A DNA stretch of 64,000 bases. Source: JANNSX01 sp041397825. Lineage in GTDB: Bacteria; Pseudomonadota; Alphaproteobacteria; Rhizobiales; Hyphomicrobiaceae. Under the pieces are notes generated by a model, which was not told where the DNA came from, did no database searches, and was given only the letters and a program-made list of their open reading frames with translations. Below are positions 58,841 to 64,000 of this stretch, in pieces; the first letter of the stretch is position 1, and each line of letters starts with the position of its first letter. Location of the stretch: contig JAWKVX010000003.1 of the NCBI GenBank assembly GCA_041397825.1, positions 310,001 through 374,000 of the forward strand, in the 5' to 3' direction. The position numbers and the translations under genes were made by a program.

Positions 58841-59863
58841 TTAGCCCCAGCACTTGTCGAGGCCGGTCTTGATGTCGATCGACTCGACGCCGTCAGCGGG
58901 CTTGCCCGTCACCAGCGAGACGCCGGTATCGAAGAAGTTCTTGCCCTCGGTCGGCTTCGGCTTCGCGCCGGTGTCGGCAAACGTTTTGATGGCCTCGACG
59001 CCGAGGGCCGCCATGAGCAGCGGATATTGCTGAGAGGTGGCGCCGATGACTCCGGCCTCGACGTTCTTGACGCCGGGACAGCCGCCATCGACGGAGACGA
59101 CCAGCACGTCCTTCTCGCGGCCAAGGGCCTTGAGTGCCTCGAAGGCACCCGCTGCCGCCGGCTCGTTGATCGTGTAGACGACGTTGATGCCCGGGTCCTT
59201 CTGGAGGCAGTTCTCCATCGCCTTGCGACCGCCTTCCTCGTTGCCACTGGTGATGTCGTGGCAGACGTTGCGGGCGTCGCTCTCATCGCCGATCTTGCTG
59301 ACATCGGCCGTGTCGATGCCGAAGCCTGTCATGAAACCCTGGTCACGCAACACGTCGACGGTCGGCTGGCTCTCGGCAAGATCGAGATAGGCGATTTTGG
59401 CGGTGGCGGCCGCCTCGCCGAGGGTCGCCTTGGCCCACGCGCCGATCAGCTCGCCAGCGCGGAAGTTGTCGGTGGCGAATGTGGCATCGGCGGCGTCGAT
59501 CGGCTCGAGCGGTGTGTCGAGGGCGATGACGAGCAGGCCGGCATCGCGGGCCTTCTTTACAGCGGCGACGATCGCTTTGGTGTCGGATGGCGTGATGAGG
59601 ATGCCCTTGGCGCCATCGGCAATGCAGGTCTCGATGGCTGCGACTTGGCTCTCGTTGTCGCCATCGATCTTGCCGGCATAGGACTTGAGGTCGACGCCCA
59701 GTTCGGCGGCCTTGGCGGTCGCGCCTTCCTTCATTTTGACGAAGAAGGGATTGGTGTCGGTCTTGGTGATGAGGCAAGCACCGACGCCGGCGCTGGCCGG
59801 GGCGGTTGCGAGGTAAGTGCCGAAAGCGAACACCGCCGCTGTGGCAGCAATGGTGCGGATCAT
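58841..59863 (-). CDS. frcB: Periplasmic sugar-binding protein (FrcB-like)
   Basis: The 340-residue protein has a signal peptide (TIAATAAVFAFGTYLATAPASA, cleaved near residue 25) and a periplasmic-binding-protein type I fold: ACLITKTDTNPFF, GILITPSDTKAIV, and INEPAAAGAFEAL. This is the CUT2 substrate receptor. ATG 59863 follows GGGAGG by 11 nt. The divergent ROK regulator and the intergenic palindrome complete an frc-type locus. Fructose, ribose or mannose is the likely substrate from family and context. Confidence 0.93.
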   Translation of the reverse strand: MIRTIAATAAVFAFGTYLATAPASAGVGACLITKTDTNPFFVKMKEGATAKAAELGVDLKSYAGKIDGDNESQVAAIETCIADGAKGILITPSDTKAIVAAVKKARDAGLLVIALDTPLEPIDAADATFATDNFRAGELIGAWAKATLGEAAATAKIAYLDLAESQPTVDVLRDQGFMTGFGIDTADVSKIGDESDARNVCHDITSGNEEGGRKAMENCLQKDPGINVVYTINEPAAAGAFEALKALGREKDVLVVSVDGGCPGVKNVEAGVIGATSQQYPLLMAALGVEAIKTFADTGAKPKPTEGKNFFDTGVSLVTGKPADGVESIDIKTGLDKCWG

Positions 59864-59961
59864 GATGCGGACGTCCTCCCTTGTGGCAACTCCGGCCGGA
59901 TCGATGCCCGGCTCGGAGGCGGTGCCGTGGCGTCGGGCCACGCTCCCGCCGACCTGACCAT

Positions 59962-60021
59962 CATATCGGCGAGGCGCGGGAGTGAGTCAATAAATAAATC
60001 ATGCGGAATTATATATTGACA
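59962..60021. promoter_or_regulatory. Divergent frcB/ROK promoters with AT-rich palindrome
   Basis: Minus strand: TTGACT (59985-59990), 17 bp, GATATG (59962-59967), suits frcB. Plus strand: TTGACA at 60016-60021, with a weak -10 near 60039-60046, suits the ROK gene. A perfect 7-bp inverted repeat GTCAATA (59986-59992) and TATTGAC (60014-60020) spans an AT-rich core and overlaps both -35 boxes, so a repressor bound here would shut both promoters. Confidence 0.65.
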
Positions 60022-60100
60022 TGCTGGTGGCCCCCCTTGCTATCGTGCAACGTCGACGCAAGACCATGCTGCGATCGAGCAACCACAATGGATAGCCGCC

Positions 60101-61345
60101 GTGACCGTGAGTCCTGACGAGGATCATTCTTCGCAACGCGCGAACCAACTCGGTCGCGGCACCAGCCAGGCTGGCACCCGGCTCTATAATGAGCGGCTCG
60201 TGCTTTCGCTGGTTCGCCGTCATGGTCGTCTACCCAAGGCCGAGATCGCGCGCAGAACCGGGCTTTCCGCGCAAACCGCCTCCGTCATCGTGACTCAGCT
60301 CGAGGCAGATGGCCTGCTCTTGAAACTGAAGCCGCAACGCGGCCGTATCGGCCAACCCTCGGTGCCGTTCACGCTCAACCCTGACGGCGCCTTGTCGGTC
60401 GGTATCAAGATCGGCCGGCGCTCGACGGATTTCGTGCTGGTCGATTTCGTCGGGCGCGTCCGCTACCGCAGACGCCAGACCCACGCCTATCCGGAGCCAA
60501 GGGCGTTCCTGTCCTTCGTTCGCAGCGAGCTGAAGGGGCTCGGCAGCTTGGTCAAAGGGGCCATGCGCTCGCGGGTTGCCGGCATTGGCATCGCTACGCC
60601 CTTCGAGCTCTGGAACTGGCAGCAGGAGGTCGGCGCTCCTCCCGACGCCATGCGCGACTGGGACGGGTTCGAGACCGCAGCCGAGGTCGCCGCATTGACC
60701 ACGTGGCCCGTGCATCTGTGCAACGACGGCACGGCAGCCTGTGCGGCCGAGACACTGTTCGGTGCGAACGGCCAGATTCGCGACTTTCTCTATGTCTTCA
60801 TCGGCTCGTTCATCGGTGGTGGCCTGGTGCTGGACGGCTCGGTCGTGCAGGGACGCACCGGCAATGCCGGCGCCATCGGCTCGCTCCCGCTCGCACGCAT
60901 CGACGCTCATGGGGACGTGGCTGCCGACCAGCTCATCCGCTGCGCCTCGCTCTATGTGCTCGAACGCCGGTTGCTGAGACTGAAGCGCGACCCTTCGGAT
61001 CTCTGGCTGAAGCCGGATCGCTGGCCGGACTACGGAAAGCCGCTCGAGCAGTGGATCAGCGAAGCCGCCAATGGCTTATCGGTGCTGACGGCCTCCGCCA
61101 TGTCCATTCTCGAGTTCGAGGCCATTGTCATCGACGGCGCCATGCCGGTCGATGTCCGCGCAAGGCTGGCTGAGGCGGTCCGCAGCCAGTTTTCGCAACT
61201 CGACCGCCAAGGCTTGAGCCCGGTCCAGATCCTGGAAGGCTCCATCGGTCACGATGCACGTGCCATCGGCGGCGCGGCGCTCCCGGTGCTGGCCAACTTC
61301 GCGCGCGACCGCGAGGTTCTGTTCAAAGGCTATGCCGACAGCTGA
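60101..61345 (+). CDS. ROK-family transcriptional regulator (FrcR-like)
   Basis: The 414-residue protein has an N-terminal winged helix (RRHGRLPKAEIARRTGLSAQ) and a ROK domain with sugar-binding NDGTAACAAETLFG and GGGLVLDG. The CxCGxxGC zinc motif of classic ROK kinases is absent, as in pure regulators. It starts at GTG 60101 (a second in-frame GTG is at 60107); an ATG at 60088 is out of frame. It is divergent from frcBCA and probably represses it until the sugar binds. Confidence 0.9.
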   Translation: MTVSPDEDHSSQRANQLGRGTSQAGTRLYNERLVLSLVRRHGRLPKAEIARRTGLSAQTASVIVTQLEADGLLLKLKPQRGRIGQPSVPFTLNPDGALSVGIKIGRRSTDFVLVDFVGRVRYRRRQTHAYPEPRAFLSFVRSELKGLGSLVKGAMRSRVAGIGIATPFELWNWQQEVGAPPDAMRDWDGFETAAEVAALTTWPVHLCNDGTAACAAETLFGANGQIRDFLYVFIGSFIGGGLVLDGSVVQGRTGNAGAIGSLPLARIDAHGDVAADQLIRCASLYVLERRLLRLKRDPSDLWLKPDRWPDYGKPLEQWISEAANGLSVLTASAMSILEFEAIVIDGAMPVDVRARLAEAVRSQFSQLDRQGLSPVQILEGSIGHDARAIGGAALPVLANFARDREVLFKGYADS

Positions 61346-61439
61346 GACCCCTGACGGAATCACGCGCATCGCCCACCCTCCGCGCCGCGCCGGCCGGAGG
61401 CGAGCGTTCTGGTGATGCCGAAGTCAGCCCGTCGGTGAC

Positions 61440-63032
61440 TCAGGTCTCCAACCGGAACCCTTCGTATCCCTTCTTCCGGATATCCTGGCAGATCTGTCGG
61501 TAGGCGCCGACACCGCCGACGAAGGCGAGCATGACGCGCGGCTTGCCGGGAACATTGGCGCCCATGTACCAGGATTTGGCCTCGGGATAGAAGGTCTCGG
61601 CGACGAGCGCGGCGCATCTGGCGTTCCAGGCGGTCTCGGCTTGGGGCGTCGCCTCGATCCGCGTCTTGCCCATCGCGCGGGCGTCCTTGAGGAAATCCGT
61701 CACCCATTCCACATGCTGCTCGATCGAGACGATGACGTTGGAGAGAATCGACGGACTTTGTGGGCCGATGATGTTGAAGAGGTTGGGGAAACCCGCGACC
61801 GAGAGGCCGAGATAGGTCGAGGGGCCGTCGGCCCAGTGCTCTTTGAGAGAGGCCCCGCCCCGCCCGCGGATGTCGATCGCGTTGAGCGCGCCCGTGACGG
61901 CGTCGTAGCCTGTGGCGCAGACGAGGGCGTCGAGCTTGATGTGCTCCGCCGTTGTCGCGACGCCGTCCGCATCGAAGCGCGTAAACGGCGTCTCGTTCAA
62001 GTCGACGAGGCGCACATTGGCGCGGTTGTAGGTCTCGAAGTAATCGGCGTCGACGCAGAGTCGCTTCGTGCCGAATGGAAAGCCGCGCGGCACCAGCTTC
62101 TCGGCCAGCGCCTTGTCGGCAACGCGTTCGCGGATCTTGTCGCGCATGAACTCGCAGACGACTTCGTTGGCCTTACGGTCGGACTTGACGTCCGGATAGA
62201 CGTGCGTGAAGGCGAGGCCGCCGATCCGGTAGTGCTTCTCCAGCACCTCTCGCACCTTCTCGCGCGGCTGGCCCATCAGCGGCTCGGGCTCGGGATCGAC
62301 GAGATAGCCGCCGGAATTGGTGCGCATCGTCTCTCGGATCTCGGCGTGGTGATCCTTGAACGCCTGCTCGACATCGGCGGCAAGCGGCTTGTTGAAGGAG
62401 GGGATGACGAAGTTGGCCGAGCGCTGGAAGACCGTCAGCGACCTGGCCTGGCGGGCGATGTGGGGAATCACCTGGATGCCCGAGGAGCCCGTACCGATGA
62501 CGCCGACATCGAGCCCAGTGAAATCGACCCCCTCCTTGGGCCACACCGCCGTGTGATAGATCGGGCCCCGATAGTCGCGGATACCCGGGATGTCTGGCAG
62601 GTTCGGTTGCGACAGCGCCCCCGTCGCCATGATGAGGACGCGTGCGCGGATGGGATCGCCCGGCGTGCGCTCGATCCGCCAGTGCCCTGTTGCGTCGTCC
62701 CAGGTGGTGCGCGTCACGCGCGTGTTGAACTCGATGTCGCGTCTGAGGTCGAAGCGCTCGGCGACGTGGTGCAGGTAGCGCTGGATTTCCTCCCGCGTGG
62801 CGTAGCGCTCGGTCCAGTGCCACTCGCGCTGTAGCTCCTCGGAGAAGGAGTAGCTGTATTGTTGGCTCTCGATGTCGCATCTGAGGCCCGGATAGCGGTT
62901 CCAGTACCAGGTTCCGCCAATATCGCTGCCGGCCTCGAGAACGCGCACGCGCCAGCCGTCCTGACGCAGCCGGTGCAACAGATACAGCCCCGACACTCCG
63001 GCACCGACGACGACGACCTCGAATTCCTGCAT
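61440..63032 (-). CDS. Flavin-containing monooxygenase, Baeyer-Villiger type
   Basis: The 530-residue flavoprotein has FAD motif VVVGAGVSGLYLLHRL, GTWYWNRYPG, and NADPH motif GVIGTGSSGIQVIPHI. YRGPIYHTAVWP matches the Baeyer-Villiger fingerprint FxGxxxHxxxWP with Tyr for Phe. It should insert oxygen beside a ketone carbonyl using NADPH and O2. Substrate is unknown; cyclohexanone-like and steroid monooxygenases share these motifs. The ATG has no clear operon partner downstream, while the aminotransferase upstream is on the same strand with a 134-bp gap. Confidence 0.92.
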   Translation of the reverse strand: MQEFEVVVVGAGVSGLYLLHRLRQDGWRVRVLEAGSDIGGTWYWNRYPGLRCDIESQQYSYSFSEELQREWHWTERYATREEIQRYLHHVAERFDLRRDIEFNTRVTRTTWDDATGHWRIERTPGDPIRARVLIMATGALSQPNLPDIPGIRDYRGPIYHTAVWPKEGVDFTGLDVGVIGTGSSGIQVIPHIARQARSLTVFQRSANFVIPSFNKPLAADVEQAFKDHHAEIRETMRTNSGGYLVDPEPEPLMGQPREKVREVLEKHYRIGGLAFTHVYPDVKSDRKANEVVCEFMRDKIRERVADKALAEKLVPRGFPFGTKRLCVDADYFETYNRANVRLVDLNETPFTRFDADGVATTAEHIKLDALVCATGYDAVTGALNAIDIRGRGGASLKEHWADGPSTYLGLSVAGFPNLFNIIGPQSPSILSNVIVSIEQHVEWVTDFLKDARAMGKTRIEATPQAETAWNARCAALVAETFYPEAKSWYMGANVPGKPRVMLAFVGGVGAYRQICQDIRKKGYEGFRLET

Positions 63033-63166
63033 GACACCTCGGCTCCGCTTGCGTATCCGTCATCTCCGGATGTGGCAAAGCTAGCCTCTGTTCGAACACG
63101 TGGCGAGCCGGGCAACTGCAACGATGCTCCGCGGCTGGCTCATGCGTCGGTGTCGATTCCGGCCGC

Positions 63167-64000
63167 CTATTCTGCAGCCTCCACGCTGCCTGCCGCCAGA
63201 ACGTCGCCGAGTGCCGCCTCAAAGCGATCGAGCGTCTCGGCCACCGAGCCGTCCTTCGCATGCGCCTCTGAGAGGAACCAGGGTTCGCGGCTGTCGGGCT
63301 CGACGAGTACGCCGCGCTCGATGAGCCTCGCCGCCAGCGCGTCGTAGAATGAATAGTCGGAGCGCTTCCAGTCGCGATAGGTCTTGGGAGGCGTGCTCGC
63401 GAAGAACAGACCGGAGAGGGCCGGAGTGCCCGAGAAGGCATGGGCGATGCGGTGCCGGCGGAGGATCGTGGAAATCCCGTCGCGGAGCGTGCGGCCCGCC
63501 TGATCGATCGTTGCCAGCGCGTCGGTCTCGTCGAGGATCTCGAGGGTCTTCGCCGCTGCCGCGATCGACACCGAGTGTGCCGTGTAGGTGCCGCCATGTG
63601 CGACACCCTTGCCGATCCGCTCCATGATGTCGGCGCGGCCGGCCAGCGCCGAGATCGGGTAGCCGTTGGCCATGGCCTTGGCGAAGGTCATGAGATCGGC
63701 GGTGATGCCATAGAGCTCCTGCACGCCGCCCTTGGCGACGCGGAAGCCGGTCTTGACCTCGTCGACAATGAGCAGCACGCCGTAGCGCTCGGTCAGCTCG
63801 CGCACGGCTTTCATGTAGGAATCATTGGCGGTCACTGCGCAGCAATTGCCCTGGATCGGCTCGATCAGGACGGCGGCGATCTTGTCGCCGTGCTTCCTGA
63901 GCGTGTCCTCGAGCCTGTCGGCGTCGTTCATCGGCACCTGGAACAGGAGCTGCCTGACGGCGCGCGGAATTCCCTCGCCGTAGGGTACCACCTCGGGCGT
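63167..64000 (-). CDS. Class III aminotransferase, partial at right edge
   Basis: The last 277 codons of a gene that runs off the window edge; its 5' part is missing. It matches glutamate-1-semialdehyde aminomutase-like class III aminotransferases: LLIVDEVKTGFRV (PLP-ring Asp), the PLP lysine in LMTFAKAMANGYPISALAG, and GGTYTAHSVSIAAA. The usual HemL sequence differs in places, so this is more likely a relative of HemL than the haem enzyme itself. Same strand as the monooxygenase. Confidence 0.85.
   Translation of the reverse strand, partial: TPEVVPYGEGIPRAVRQLLFQVPMNDADRLEDTLRKHGDKIAAVLIEPIQGNCCAVTANDSYMKAVRELTERYGVLLIVDEVKTGFRVAKGGVQELYGITADLMTFAKAMANGYPISALAGRADIMERIGKGVAHGGTYTAHSVSIAAAAKTLEILDETDALATIDQAGRTLRDGISTILRRHRIAHAFSGTPALSGLFFASTPPKTYRDWKRSDYSFYDALAARLIERGVLVEPDSREPWFLSEAHAKDGSVAETLDRFEAALGDVLAAGSVEAAE

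Overview
The window is a contiguous stretch of a high-GC chromosome from an alphaproteobacterium, probably near Hyphomicrobiales or Rhodospirillales. Four things point there: the gene order tRNA-Leu, tig, clpP, clpX, lon; an RNase E whose S1 domain is split by a long acidic insert; a ChvI-like receiver; and an frcBCA sugar transporter opposite a ROK regulator. Genus cannot be resolved from the sequence alone.

Layout. 0.2-7.5 kb: a large unknown protein with a basic tail, then (minus strand) bepA-like protease, dsbA-like oxidoreductase, aroQ, accB, accC and aat. 7.7-8.9 kb: a PLP aminotransferase. 9.1-12.5 kb: a lower-GC island with a TIR-domain protein facing a two-gene unit, a 58-residue protein and a Rad50-like ATPase that carries two frameshifts. 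12.7-22.5 kb: creatinase-type M24 protein, rne with a long leader, N-acetylmuramoyl-L-alanine amidase, PBP1A, and prfB with its programmed +1 frameshift. 22.5-29.6 kb: gamma-glutamyltransferase and acylphosphatase face a five-gene minus-strand run (HDAC-like deacetylase, lipoprotein, both subunits of a dimethylformamidase-like enzyme, ureohydrolase).

29.6-38.4 kb: structured intergenic DNA, a small unknown gene, hup, a FecR-domain protein, tRNA-Leu(UAG), and the protein quality-control cluster tig-clpP-clpX-lon. 38.4-46.3 kb: small membrane protein, methyltransferase, VWA protein, GMC oxidoreductase, then copA and csoR diverging from a pair of CsoR-type operators. 46.4-54.5 kb: gltA, gltX, DODA-type dioxygenase, a receiver lacking its phospho-acceptor Asp, an RTX protein and ComEC. 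54.6-64 kb: a trimethylamine-dehydrogenase-like flavoprotein, the frcBCA transporter with its ROK regulator, a Baeyer-Villiger-type monooxygenase and an edge-truncated class III aminotransferase.

Most of the window is housekeeping. The best candidate for an undescribed system is the TIR / small protein / Rad50-like ATPase island at 9.1-12.5 kb. Second are the C-N hydrolase operon at 24.4-29.6 kb and the non-canonical receiver beside the RTX gene. Functions come from motif recognition by eye; no database search was run.
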